A stretch of DNA of 24,921 nt, taken from the NCBI GenBank assembly GCA_050303335.1, contig JBNLBN010000019.1:1-24921 (forward strand). Reading direction: 5' to 3'. The notes below the pieces were generated by a model. The model searched no databases, was not told where the DNA came from, and saw only the letters and a program-made list of their open reading frames with translations. Positions within the stretch are counted from its first letter, which is position 1; every line of letters begins with the position of its first letter. Positions 5,677-14,083 of the stretch are shown one piece after another. A program made the translations under genes and the position numbers. The DNA comes from Bilamarchaeum sp050303335 (GTDB lineage: Archaea > Micrarchaeota > Micrarchaeia > Anstonellales > Bilamarchaeaceae).

Positions 5677-7623
5677 TTAGGCACTTTTAACATTTATAAA
5701 TCTTGGTTTCTTTTTGATGAAGACGAATATTGCGGATAATATGATCAGCCAGCCCATTTCATTGGGCATTATGAAGCCGTAGAGGATGAGGAAGAAGAGC
5801 AGCACGAAAATCAGGCTCGCTGCCCTGTCAAAGAAGAACAGGACCGGGATCATCCAGGCCAGCATGAAGAGCATAAGTATGAACGGGAAATAGGGATTCT
5901 CGAGTATTCCCTTCTCAAAAGTGAATATCCTGGCAATGCCCAAGCTCCGGGTCTCCTTCCCGTTGAAGAACATTTCCCTGTGCCTTGCAAATACCACTTC
6001 CGGATCTTCGGACTTCTCCACCCGGAAGCTTGCAGGATTCTTTTCATAATAGGTAACGGATCCTCCTTCGCTGCCCATCAGCTTTCCCTTGACCAGGCTG
6101 TTCCGGAACAGGTAGAACGAACCGCTCTCGTATACGAGATCGATGTTTTCAACTCCCCAGGCCCGGCGGAAGAGATAGAGATAATGTGGGGAATCGGGAT
6201 CATCCTTGAAAAGCATGATGTACCTTGCACCGGTTGGAAGAAGATATCCTGCGGTATCATTTATGTACTGGCGATTCTCGAAAAGATAGCCTACATAATC
6301 CGAGACGGGATCCAGCCTGTCGCTTTCTATGTTCCTGGTCTCTATGTTGAGGGCAAGGACCGTGTCCCTGGAGAAAAAATCGAATATCTGACCGCCCGTG
6401 TTCTTCTGCGTGCTGTTTATCCAGCCGAAATCCCGATAAAGATGCGGAGGAAGGACAAGGATGCTTCCTTCTGCAGGATCATGGGACATGATTCTTTCCG
6501 CATCATTCCAGTCCTGCGGATATTGTGTGGTTCCGATCTGTCCCAGGAATCCGAAAAATCCGAAATTGAAGATTATGGGTATTGCAAGTAATGCGAAAAG
6601 GTATTTGCGATCGAAGCTTTGGACAGCCACCGTCCCGAGATAGGAATAGCAGAGGGCAAGGAGGCCTGCAAACTTGTGGCTGTCGCGGAATGCAAAATAC
6701 AGGAGATCGGAAAGCGGACCCAGGAGCGAAACCAGCGGATCTGCAACCGCCAGAAGGAATGCGGTGAAGAACACTGCCACGATGGCTAGGGCGAAGCGGG
6801 GCTTCTCTTCATGGAGCAGGTAGAACCCGTATGCGGAAAGGAGGAACACTGCGAGGAAAGGAAGGTACCAGAATTCGAACATGTCGCTTGTAAGAACGAT
6901 TCCTTTGAACCAGAATCCCTGCAGGCTTGCAACCGAGAGGGAGTCCGTTGCCCCGAAATCCTCAATATAGCTTTCAGCATTATGGGGGAGGAAGTCGAAG
7001 AACAGGATGGAAGGGACTATCCAGAACAGGTTGAGGATGATTACGAGAATGGAAAGCATTGCAAGCGGCCTAAGGATTTTCCTGTTGAAATGGAAGATGA
7101 AAAGCGCCAGGTAGCATATGAGGAGGAGGATCAGGCCGTGGATGCTAACTGAGGCAATCAGGGTCAGCATCGCGACCTTCATCATGCCATCCCGGTCAGG
7201 TTTCTTGAGGAATTTGGAAAACTGCAGGATGGCAAGAGGCCAGACAGCATAGGAAAGCAGGAGGGTCCAGTGCCCGGCAAGGAACCGGATGAAGACGAAG
7301 GGATTCAGCATGTAGAGCAGGCCTCCGAAATACCTGGAATCGCCGTATTTTTCAGGCAATGCCTTGTGCATGGAGTAACCGCAGAGGAACAGAATCCCGA
7401 AGAGCAGGACCTTCTCGATCACATCGTTTGGAATAAAATCCGAGAGTGCAGAGAAAACTAGCCTGAACGGAAGCGTTGCGCCGTATGGATTTGCCGAGTA
7501 TCCGTAAAGATCGTCGAACTGCGCGAATGAATTCGGGCCCACCTGGAAATCAAGAAAGAGAACATATCCTGCAGGAAGAAGCGGGAGCATAATAAGAAGG
7601 GCTGCCAGCATGTAGACTTTCAT
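5677..7623 (-). CDS. Large polytopic glycosyltransferase-like membrane protein (GT-C/YfhO type)
   Basis: A 648-residue membrane protein. The start is the ATG at 7621-7623 (MKVYMLAALLIM), chosen because a TATA-like stretch lies 24 bp upstream. The longer open frame would overlap the preceding glycosyltransferase. Roughly twelve hydrophobic segments fill residues 1-350, with DDLYGY in the first external loop and FRDSHKF before the last of these helices. A soluble, presumably extracytoplasmic domain spans about 355-560. Three closely spaced helices (about 575-640) and a KKKPRF tail end the protein. This layout matches the GT-C / YfhO-like / 6-PTPS-related polytopic proteins common in archaeal surface-glycan loci, which use lipid-phosphate sugar donors outside the membrane. 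The donor and acceptor are not known. It resembles the 9526-11835 protein in layout but not closely in sequence. It is last in the minus arm of the cluster. Confidence 0.72.
   Translation of the reverse strand: MKVYMLAALLIMLPLLPAGYVLFLDFQVGPNSFAQFDDLYGYSANPYGATLPFRLVFSALSDFIPNDVIEKVLLFGILFLCGYSMHKALPEKYGDSRYFGGLLYMLNPFVFIRFLAGHWTLLLSYAVWPLAILQFSKFLKKPDRDGMMKVAMLTLIASVSIHGLILLLICYLALFIFHFNRKILRPLAMLSILVIILNLFWIVPSILFFDFLPHNAESYIEDFGATDSLSVASLQGFWFKGIVLTSDMFEFWYLPFLAVFLLSAYGFYLLHEEKPRFALAIVAVFFTAFLLAVADPLVSLLGPLSDLLYFAFRDSHKFAGLLALCYSYLGTVAVQSFDRKYLFALLAIPIIFNFGFFGFLGQIGTTQYPQDWNDAERIMSHDPAEGSILVLPPHLYRDFGWINSTQKNTGGQIFDFFSRDTVLALNIETRNIESDRLDPVSDYVGYLFENRQYINDTAGYLLPTGARYIMLFKDDPDSPHYLYLFRRAWGVENIDLVYESGSFYLFRNSLVKGKLMGSEGGSVTYYEKNPASFRVEKSEDPEVVFARHREMFFNGKETRSLGIARIFTFEKGILENPYFPFILMLFMLAWMIPVLFFFDRAASLIFVLLFFLILYGFIMPNEMGWLIILSAIFVFIKKKPRFINVKSA
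5692..5701 (-). promoter_or_regulatory. TATA box for the surface protein
   Basis: ATTTATAAAT, centred 45 bp before the chosen ATG, predicts a start of transcription near 5670. That leaves a short leader holding the GGTGG site. It lies inside the 3' end of the upstream membrane-protein gene. Confidence 0.5.
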
Positions 7624-7640
7624 CAAAACTGAATATGATA

Positions 7641-7654
7641 GATAATATAAAAAA
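7641..7654 (-). promoter_or_regulatory. TATA-like element upstream of the 648-residue membrane protein
   Basis: The minus strand reads TTTTTTATATTATC, centred about 24 bp before the ATG at 7621-7623. It sits in the 31-bp gap after the GT2 gene, so the third gene of the arm may have its own leaderless promoter. Confidence 0.45.
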
Positions 7655-8434
7655 CTAGATGCCGATCCTGCGTGAAACAAAACCGGCAAGAACTGCCGCA
7701 TATTCCATGCACTTGATAAACAGAAGGCCAAATGCATGGATCGGGTCTGCGGCAAGGATGCTGAAGCGGCTGAAGAAGAAGAAAGGCCTTTGCGCCAACC
7801 TTTTGGATTCCGGATTCCCCTTCAGGAGGTCCGGGAGACTCCTTCCGTAGCGGTAGCATTTCCTGATGGTCTTCATGAAGCCGGTGTTTTCCATGTTGTG
7901 GAATACTCTTCTGGAGGTCCTTGCAACAGCATATTTCCTTGCAATCCTCTGGTTGATGTCCCAGTCTTCACCAAGGAGGAGGCTGTCATTGTAACCCGAA
8001 ACGGAATCGAACGCGGCCCTTGAAAAAACCCTGGCAGTCTCGACATCAGGGTCGCCTAGGTAGCATTTCTTTTCAAGAGACTTGCATTTTCCGAAATAGC
8101 TTTTTCCGATCCCTTCTTCAGCAATGATTATTGCATCGGCTTTAATTTGCGAGACTTCGCTCAGCAGGCCTTCTTCAAGCACCATGTCCGAATCCAGGGA
8201 CATGAGGGTCTCCCCTTTTGCAACTGCAAAGCCGGTATTCCTGGCTTTCGATGTTATCGAGTCCTCTTTGATCATGGTGCAACCAAAATCTCCTGCTATC
8301 TGGCCGGTCCTGTCGCTGCTGAAGGAATCCACTATTATAATCTCATAATCCCTGAAGTCCTGGCTTCTGATGGAAGAAAGGCAGGCAGCAAGGTCTTTTT
8401 CCGAGTTCCTGGTGGGTATGACTATGCTTATCAT
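7655..8434 (-). CDS. Family 2 glycosyltransferase
   Basis: A 259-residue GT-A fold glycosyltransferase of family GT2, transferring a sugar from a nucleotide-sugar donor on the cytoplasmic side. It begins with the classical MISIVIPTRN strand, followed by IIIVDSFSSDRT (33-43), the metal-binding LDSDM (80-84) and a GEDWDI block (155-160) that supplies the catalytic acid region. A hydrophobic C-terminal stretch (about 225-255) suggests membrane association. The ATG overlaps the stop of the upstream GT4 gene by four bases (ATGA), which indicates translational coupling. The donor sugar and acceptor cannot be read from sequence. Confidence 0.9.
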   Translation of the reverse strand: MISIVIPTRNSEKDLAACLSSIRSQDFRDYEIIIVDSFSSDRTGQIAGDFGCTMIKEDSITSKARNTGFAVAKGETLMSLDSDMVLEEGLLSEVSQIKADAIIIAEEGIGKSYFGKCKSLEKKCYLGDPDVETARVFSRAAFDSVSGYNDSLLLGEDWDINQRIARKYAVARTSRRVFHNMENTGFMKTIRKCYRYGRSLPDLLKGNPESKRLAQRPFFFFSRFSILAADPIHAFGLLFIKCMEYAAVLAGFVSRRIGI

Positions 8435-9474
8435 CCGATCACGCCCGCAATCTCCCTGGCTGATTTCTCCCAGCTGAATTTCTTTGAGTATTCTATTGCA
8501 GCATCCTGATCATACCCGTTCCGGATTAGTTCGATTGCCTTTTGCGCCATCGAATCGACGTCCTTTACAAGATATCCGTTAACCCCGCTCCTGATGCTGT
8601 CGCGAAGGCCTGGAACATCATAGCCTATTACAGGAGTGCCGCAGCGGTTGGCTTCAAGAACGACAAGCCCCCATCCTTCACGGACAGCAGGAAAAAGGAG
8701 AATGTGTGAACTGGCAAGAAGCTCCGCTTTATTTTTTTCATCAACGAATCCCATGAACTCCACCCCCGGAACAGCCATCTTCCTTAGATTTGCCTCCTCC
8801 GGCCCGTTTCCGACTATCAGGAGCCTTGAATGGGGGTAGCTTTTCCTGAATATGGAAAAGGCACGGATCGCATGGTCCACCCTCTTCGACTTTGTGAGCC
8901 TTCCAAGGCAGATGAGCGTCTTCCGGCTGCTTTTTTCGATCTTTTGAGGAGCGACTATCTGTGCCGCCCCTGGGATGATTGATATGTCCCGGAAGCCGAG
9001 CCTCTTCAGGTCGTTCGCGGTCGAACGCGATGGGACTATTGTCCGGCATTTCCTGTAAGGAAGAAGAAGCCAGTCCTCAATAAGGTAACCTATGAGGGCA
9101 AGGGGAAAGAACAATGCCGAGAACCAGTTTTCCCTCGTCAGCTGGTGGATGTACGGGACTGTCCTTTCCTTTGCAAAGAGCGGAGTGAAGAACGGGATTC
9201 CGTTGATGCTTTCGATTATCACATCATACCTGCCCATTATATGGCTCTTGTAGACGGAATGCGAATTGATGTAGATGCCGATTTTCCCCCCATAGCGGAC
9301 ATGGGATATGCCGTCGATCTCGTCGCTTTCTGCCGCGCCGGGGTATCTGGAAGTAAAAAGGGTCACGCTGTGGCCGTCAAGGACCAGCTGCCTCATGATA
9401 TTGTGGACAAAGACCTCGGCCCCTCCTGCATTAGGGTGCCTGATGTCCCTCCAGTTGAAAAATGCAATCTTCAT
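8431..9474 (-). CDS. Family 4 glycosyltransferase
   Basis: A 347-residue GT-B fold, retaining glycosyltransferase of family GT4. The N-terminal Rossmann half opens with MKIAFFNWRDIRHPNAGGAE, the usual acceptor-side glycine loop. The donor half has ICLGRLTKSKRVDHAI (about 188-203) and the EX7E motif REGWGLVVLEA (E266 and E274), followed by GTPVIGYDVPGLRD. Length and motif spacing are normal. It is the first gene of the minus arm of the glycan cluster. The ATG at 9472-9474 lies about 25 bp from an A/T-rich block shared with the divergent 9526 gene. It overlaps the next gene by four bases. Related proteins build mannose- or glucose-containing surface glycans; specificity here is unknown. Confidence 0.92.
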   Translation of the reverse strand: MKIAFFNWRDIRHPNAGGAEVFVHNIMRQLVLDGHSVTLFTSRYPGAAESDEIDGISHVRYGGKIGIYINSHSVYKSHIMGRYDVIIESINGIPFFTPLFAKERTVPYIHQLTRENWFSALFFPLALIGYLIEDWLLLPYRKCRTIVPSRSTANDLKRLGFRDISIIPGAAQIVAPQKIEKSSRKTLICLGRLTKSKRVDHAIRAFSIFRKSYPHSRLLIVGNGPEEANLRKMAVPGVEFMGFVDEKNKAELLASSHILLFPAVREGWGLVVLEANRCGTPVIGYDVPGLRDSIRSGVNGYLVKDVDSMAQKAIELIRNGYDQDAAIEYSKKFSWEKSAREIAGVIG

Positions 9475-9490
9475 CTGGTTCTTAATTTGA

Positions 9491-9508
9491 GATAAAAATT
9501 AAAAAATA
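9491..9508. promoter_or_regulatory. Shared bidirectional TATA block between divergent glycan operons
   Basis: GATAAAAATTAAAAAATA lies midway between the ATG at 9474 (minus) and the GTG at 9526 (plus). Its centre is 25-26 bp from both start codons. One A/T block at the right spacing for leaderless transcription in both directions is visible. Use in both directions is inference. Confidence 0.55.
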
Positions 9509-9525
9509 GGCATAGAAATAGTTAG

Positions 9526-11835
9526 GTGAATAAGCCTTTCTTAGCCCTGATGTTTTCAACATTGCTAGTACTGGTAGCATTCCTGCCGATGATCAGGAGC
9601 ATCGTGGATCCGGAATCGGAATTCAGCTTCGGGGATTTCTTTACCAGGATTGGTAAGGATTCTGCGGAGGTGCGAAAAGATGTTACTCTGAAAACTTTCA
9701 GCTATGGGCAGGATAACAAAGACAACAACAGGTTTTTCCTGGTTGCAGGACTTACTGTGCTGTCGGATTTCTTCGAGTTTTCAGAATCCCAGTTCTACGG
9801 CTTGCTGATAGCATTCTGCATAATCATCGGAAGCTACGGGATATACCGGCTTGCCGGAATTCTTGAGAAGGATGATGAACGGTCCGCATTAATGATCATG
9901 CTTTTCATCCCGTTCTATTTCCTCAACCTGTGGTCTGTCGAGCGGATAGTCCATATCTGGATATGGTTCACATATGCGATTTTCCCCCTTTTCATGTCAT
10001 TCGGACTGACATTCTTCAGAAGCAGGAGGGACATGATAACCTACTCGCTGCTTCTTGGCTTCTTCGGGTTCATACCGCATTCCTTCATATACCTGGCATT
10101 CTTCCACGTCCTTGGAGCAGCAAAGCACTATATTGACGGAAAAAGAAGGGATCTGCTGGTGTTCCTGATTTTACCGGTTGCGGCATTCATACTACTGAAC
10201 ATGCCTGCGATACTCATAGGCATTATGACAAAAACGGTTTATCCGATCGAAGTTACTCATGGCGACCTTTACATGCTTTCCAGAAACGGCGACCTGATAA
10301 ATGCACTTGCATTCTCAAACAACTGGTGGCCCCAGGTGGCCATGGAAGACATTGTCGACAACCTGCTTTTCAGGATGAGCTCCATTTCCATTTTTGCAGT
10401 TGCCCTCCTTTCATTTGCAAAAACCAGGAAACACCCTCCGCTGATGGCGCTTTCATTCGCGGCCATTGTGATCCTCCTGATCCTCGTCCAGGGTACCAAC
10501 GTCAGCGCGATTTCATTTTTCGTAGACAAGATCTCGGATGCGGGACTCGAGCAGATGTTCGCGCTGTTCCGGGAATGGGCGAGGCTGAGCATACTGATCC
10601 CGCTCCTCCTGATGATCACCCTGCTACTCGCAAAGAGATACGATTACCTTGTTGCCGCGATAATCATCATCAACCTTGCAGTAAGCCCTTCATGGATATA
10701 TCTTAACGAGAATTTCAATGCAGTGCATACTCCGCAGCAATACCTGGACCTTAAGGAAAAGATCACTGGAAACTACAAGACAATAGCGGTCGGGCCGGAA
10801 AATATCGAACGGATATACGGCATCCCCAGAAGCAGCTGGGACACCAGCAAGACCCACCAGAACCTTCTTGGCATAGGCGAAGGATATGACAACTGGGAAC
10901 TGGGTGAAAGGATACAGGGCAAAGACCTTCCAAAGAACCTGCTCGATGTGCTGAACATAAAATACATAATATTCAAGACGGACTTTTTCGGGGGAAGCGG
11001 CTGGGCAATGGACTACAGCTATCTTGGGTGCGAGGATGTTGGAAACCTGAGCCTCTGCATAAACCCGATCAAAGAACGCCCTTTCAGGACATACCGGGAC
11101 CTTGTATACTATGACGACCTTGACAGCATCACATATCCGGATCTTAAGGGAATCGCTCCGTCAAAGGAGAATGATTCCTCATACATCATGAACCGCCTGG
11201 AAGAAGGGAAAAAATCGATATTCGCCTACGAGGCCGAGGACATCGGAGGAGACAATATGTCCGACCAGCGCTCAAGCGGCAATGCTATTGCCAGGATCGG
11301 CAACATCTCCAAAGAGATAATGACCAACGGCGGATATCACAGGTTCATGGTAAGGGCAAACGGGTCATTGACAATAACCCTTTCTAACTACAGCTTCCCG
11401 ATCGACTCGGATGTTATGCAGATTCATGAGTATGATGTTGAACTTGCAAAGGGAAAGGCCATATTGACTGCTACGGGCAACGGCTCGCTCGATTCATTTT
11501 ACCTTGTCGAAGGTGGATTAATAGAACCGCCAGGACCTGTTTCGTTTGAAAGAAATGATGTAAACGACTGGACCGTGCATACCAATGCCACCAGCCCTTT
11601 CTTCCTCTCCTTCGCAGAGACATTCGACGAGAATTTCGAGGCAAGGATTTACAGCGACGGGAAACTCGTATCCGTTCAGAAGCCATTCAGGATATTCGGA
11701 TACATAAACGGATTCAGAATAGATGGGGGGGACACCATAAGGATCATTCATTATCCGCAGGAAATATTTGACACCGGATTGATTGTGAGCTGGATTACCG
11801 CACTGGTTCTTCTGGCGGCATGGGTGAGGAAATGA
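9526..11835 (+). CDS. Large polytopic membrane protein with extracytoplasmic domain (GT-C / arabinosyltransferase-like)
   Basis: A 769-residue membrane protein. The start is GTG at 9526-9528, 26 bp after the shared TATA block, with no Shine-Dalgarno site. An N-terminal helix (about 5-22) is followed by about eleven hydrophobic segments up to residue 392. A long soluble region (about 393-748) holds several N-glycosylation-type sequons (for example NVS, NLS, NDS, NIS, NGS, NYS, NAT). The final helix (about 750-766) and RK end the protein. Near the C-terminus the pattern SPFFLSFAETFDENFEA ... FRIFGYINGFRID recalls the end of archaeal and bacterial GT-C-type or DUF3367-like proteins. This suggests transfer of sugars from lipid carriers outside the membrane. 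Family assignment is moderate and substrate unknown. It leads the plus arm of the cluster, and its TGA overlaps the next ATG by one base. Confidence 0.7.
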   Translation: MNKPFLALMFSTLLVLVAFLPMIRSIVDPESEFSFGDFFTRIGKDSAEVRKDVTLKTFSYGQDNKDNNRFFLVAGLTVLSDFFEFSESQFYGLLIAFCIIIGSYGIYRLAGILEKDDERSALMIMLFIPFYFLNLWSVERIVHIWIWFTYAIFPLFMSFGLTFFRSRRDMITYSLLLGFFGFIPHSFIYLAFFHVLGAAKHYIDGKRRDLLVFLILPVAAFILLNMPAILIGIMTKTVYPIEVTHGDLYMLSRNGDLINALAFSNNWWPQVAMEDIVDNLLFRMSSISIFAVALLSFAKTRKHPPLMALSFAAIVILLILVQGTNVSAISFFVDKISDAGLEQMFALFREWARLSILIPLLLMITLLLAKRYDYLVAAIIIINLAVSPSWIYLNENFNAVHTPQQYLDLKEKITGNYKTIAVGPENIERIYGIPRSSWDTSKTHQNLLGIGEGYDNWELGERIQGKDLPKNLLDVLNIKYIIFKTDFFGGSGWAMDYSYLGCEDVGNLSLCINPIKERPFRTYRDLVYYDDLDSITYPDLKGIAPSKENDSSYIMNRLEEGKKSIFAYEAEDIGGDNMSDQRSSGNAIARIGNISKEIMTNGGYHRFMVRANGSLTITLSNYSFPIDSDVMQIHEYDVELAKGKAILTATGNGSLDSFYLVEGGLIEPPGPVSFERNDVNDWTVHTNATSPFFLSFAETFDENFEARIYSDGKLVSVQKPFRIFGYINGFRIDGGDTIRIIHYPQEIFDTGLIVSWITALVLLAAWVRK

Positions 11836-12074
11836 TGCTGATACTCATTACGCTGCTTTTTTCCGCAATCATCTTCAATGACAATCCGATCCTCAGCGGC
11901 ATGACAATACTATTAATGACTTTGGTAGCCTATAAGAAGAATATCGGCTATGAAACGATAGGAACGCTGGGGGCAGTGATGATTATGCTAGCATTCGCAT
12001 TTGACAACAACGGATTTGCATGGAGCGGACTCTGGCTCGCGGCATCGATGATTGCACTGATGGTGAAGAAATGA
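11835..12074 (+). CDS. Small three-helix membrane protein
   Basis: A 79-residue hydrophobic protein with three predicted membrane helices (about 2-14, 22-33, 43-76 with a break at FDNNG) and a KK end. I do not recognise the family. The start is the second ATG of the ATGATG at 11832-11837, because GGTGAGG (11823-11829) is then five bases upstream. The first ATG would leave only two. It joins its neighbours with one-base and four-base overlaps, so it is translated as part of the glycan operon. Small membrane proteins beside DPM/GtrB-type synthases sometimes move polyprenyl-phosphate sugars across the membrane (GtrA-like). That role is only suggested by position. Confidence 0.7.
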   Translation: MLILITLLFSAIIFNDNPILSGMTILLMTLVAYKKNIGYETIGTLGAVMIMLAFAFDNNGFAWSGLWLAASMIALMVKK

Positions 12075-12757
12075 TTTCAGTCATCCTTCCGGTATACAAC
12101 GAAGAAGCCATTCTGGAGACCAATGTCAAGAAACTCAGGAAGGTGCTATCTAAGGACCTCCCGGACCACGAGATAATAATCTGCGAGGACGGAAGCAGCG
12201 ACGGCACCCTCAGGATCGCAAAATCCCTTGAGGGAGGAAACATCCGGGTGATACACACGGGGAAAAGAATCGGGAAGGGTGCATCCATCAGGCATGCTGC
12301 AGACCAGGCAAATGGAGGGATAATAGTTTTCGTGGATGCTGATCTCGCATCGAGCCCGGGAGACATCAGGAAACTGGTCGATCTGATCGAGCGTGGAGCG
12401 GACATCGTGATCGGTTCGCGGTATCTGAGCGAATCTGATGCCAGGAGGGACATGGTAAGGTACTTTGCAAGCAGGTCATTCAATTTTCTTGTGAGGCTTC
12501 TTTTCGGATCAAGGATAAGCGACCACCAGTGCGGATTCAAGGCATTCAGGAAGAGCGCGCTGAAGATCATCAACAGGGTCGAGAGCAGGAGATGGTTCTG
12601 GGATACCGAATTCCTTGTGCGCGCCCAGAGGGAAGGACTGAAGATAGTCGAAATCCCGATAGAATGGAAGGAAATGGACGGCTCCAAGTTCAACCTTTTC
12701 AAGGACACCTACCACATGGGAGTAAGCATGATAAGATTCAAGATGAAGAACTGGTAA
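12071..12757 (+). CDS. Dolichyl-phosphate-sugar synthase-like GT2 (DPM1/ALG5 type)
   Basis: A 228-residue GT2 enzyme of the dolichyl-phosphate mannose/glucose synthase group. It makes a lipid-phosphate sugar from a nucleotide sugar on the cytoplasmic face. Motifs: MISVILPVYNEE at the start, IICEDGSSDGT (36-46), VFVDADL (about 84-90), GSRYLSESDARRD (about 114-126), and DHQCGFKAFRKSA, which is typical of the DPM/ALG5 branch. It lacks the C-terminal membrane helices found in GtrB-type members. The ATG overlaps the preceding stop (ATGA) and has GGTGA four bases upstream. The polytopic proteins in this cluster are the kind that use such lipid-phosphate sugars, so this gene may supply their donor. 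The sugar itself is unknown. Confidence 0.88.
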   Translation: MISVILPVYNEEAILETNVKKLRKVLSKDLPDHEIIICEDGSSDGTLRIAKSLEGGNIRVIHTGKRIGKGASIRHAADQANGGIIVFVDADLASSPGDIRKLVDLIERGADIVIGSRYLSESDARRDMVRYFASRSFNFLVRLLFGSRISDHQCGFKAFRKSALKIINRVESRRWFWDTEFLVRAQREGLKIVEIPIEWKEMDGSKFNLFKDTYHMGVSMIRFKMKNW

Positions 12758-12759
12758 CC

Positions 12760-14016
12760 ATGAAAAATGCGCACATGCCCCCCGGACTTGACAGGCTCAT
12801 CCTGGAAAAAAAGGACACCAGGGCAGAGAAATACAGCACAGCAGTCGTCATTCCGACCAAGGACAGGATGAAAATGCTCGAAGAACACATCCGAGCACTT
12901 GAGAAGCAGAACATAAAGGAGTTTAACATAATAGTAGTTTACGGCAAAAATGACAGCTTCATTGAAAGGAACAACATACTCCACATAAGGGAAAGCGGAT
13001 CGGGCGGGTGTGCCGGTGCCTTTTACATCGGCGAGAGGATTGCGCTTGATGAGGGATATAAAAACATTATTCTTGCAGACGATGATTGCCTGCCGGTTTC
13101 AGAAAACCTGGTAAAGAAGATAGTCCATTCCCTTCAAAGCGGGAACAAGGTTGTCCTTCCTCATGTCCGTTACGGGAGACAGTACTTCCACTTTGACGTG
13201 ATCCACCATTACGGAGGGATCTCAAGGGATGTTTTCGAGAAGGCCGGCCTGACATTCCTTCCCCTTGAATTCGGCGGGGAGGATTTTGAACTGAAAAACA
13301 GGATGGAAAAAAACGGGTTCAGGATCGCGAGGGTCTCGGCAGAAGCTCAGCACATGACGGACGAACCCATCGTGATAGAGAAGGAGTCCAGAGCATACTG
13401 CTATGCAAGGGGAGGATTCATATCATCAATACTCAGCGGATATTACATGAGGGCGTATTTCGGCGCTTTTTTCCATCTTTTTGCCGCATTGACTTTCTAC
13501 TTATCAGGGAGGAAGGAACTTGGAAATGCATACCTTTACGGAATCCTTGACGCATCCGGACTGGAAATCAAAAAGAACCCCATAACGGATACTGCCAGGC
13601 CGGTAGTCGATGCTGATGATATCGATGTAACTTTCAGCTACGAACTGAGTTCGCACTTCAAGTACAACAATCTTCCAAGTTACGAATCCTACATCTGGGT
13701 GATCCTCTCATGGATGGAAAAGGGAATTCTGACCATCCTGCATTGCAGAAGAATCCTGAACAGGAATGTGCTTTTCGTTGAAATGTATGATCCGAATTTC
13801 ATGCTCATAATCACGCTTTCGAAAAACAGCTATGTTCGGTTCAATGGAAGAGTCTACAGGATCGACAGCGAAAAATCCCTGCTGAGGAACATGGCCGGAT
13901 TCATACTGCAGCTCTTTAGCATTTTTCCAATAGGGATTGCAGCGTTCTTCCTGATGGTCCGTGCAGCGATCATTAAGAAGGTCAGGAAGATCGACACCCA
14001 GGGATACGGCGTGTAG
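12760..14016 (+). CDS. Family 2 glycosyltransferase with C-terminal membrane segments
   Basis: A 418-residue GT2-type protein. The start is the ATG at 12760, two bases after the previous stop. The open frame runs further upstream, but only inside that gene. The catalytic domain begins with YSTAVVIPTKDR (25-36), has the metal-binding ILADDDC (104-110) and a FGGEDFELKNR block that resembles the catalytic-base region of galactofuranosyl/rhamnosyl-type GT2 enzymes. Two hydrophobic stretches follow (about 225-250 and 375-400), so the C-terminal half appears membrane-bound. It includes a less conserved segment (about 255-370) of unknown role. It is the last gene of the coupled set starting at 9526. 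Donor and acceptor are not evident. Confidence 0.8.
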   Translation: MKNAHMPPGLDRLILEKKDTRAEKYSTAVVIPTKDRMKMLEEHIRALEKQNIKEFNIIVVYGKNDSFIERNNILHIRESGSGGCAGAFYIGERIALDEGYKNIILADDDCLPVSENLVKKIVHSLQSGNKVVLPHVRYGRQYFHFDVIHHYGGISRDVFEKAGLTFLPLEFGGEDFELKNRMEKNGFRIARVSAEAQHMTDEPIVIEKESRAYCYARGGFISSILSGYYMRAYFGAFFHLFAALTFYLSGRKELGNAYLYGILDASGLEIKKNPITDTARPVVDADDIDVTFSYELSSHFKYNNLPSYESYIWVILSWMEKGILTILHCRRILNRNVLFVEMYDPNFMLIITLSKNSYVRFNGRVYRIDSEKSLLRNMAGFILQLFSIFPIGIAAFFLMVRAAIIKKVRKIDTQGYGV

Positions 14017-14083
14017 GGAGCAAGATACGCTCTTTGGGGGGAGTTTGAAATACTTTCAGGTTAATAGTAAAATGAGGGAATGA

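Noticed and set aside
11983..12708. A 241-codon open frame on the minus strand opposite the DPM-like gene
   Set aside because: The plus strand holds a clear GT2 with all motifs and a Shine-Dalgarno site. The minus frame has no family features and a Ser/Arg-rich composition typical of antisense shadows.
12529..12759. N-terminal extension of the second GT2 gene
   Set aside because: It overlaps the DPM-like gene in another frame and has no conserved content. The ATG at 12760 directly follows that gene.
14017..14083. Possible terminator or riboswitch before the pyruvyl transferase
   Set aside because: A short GGGGGGAGTTT stretch is present but no stable hairpin or known element could be drawn by eye.
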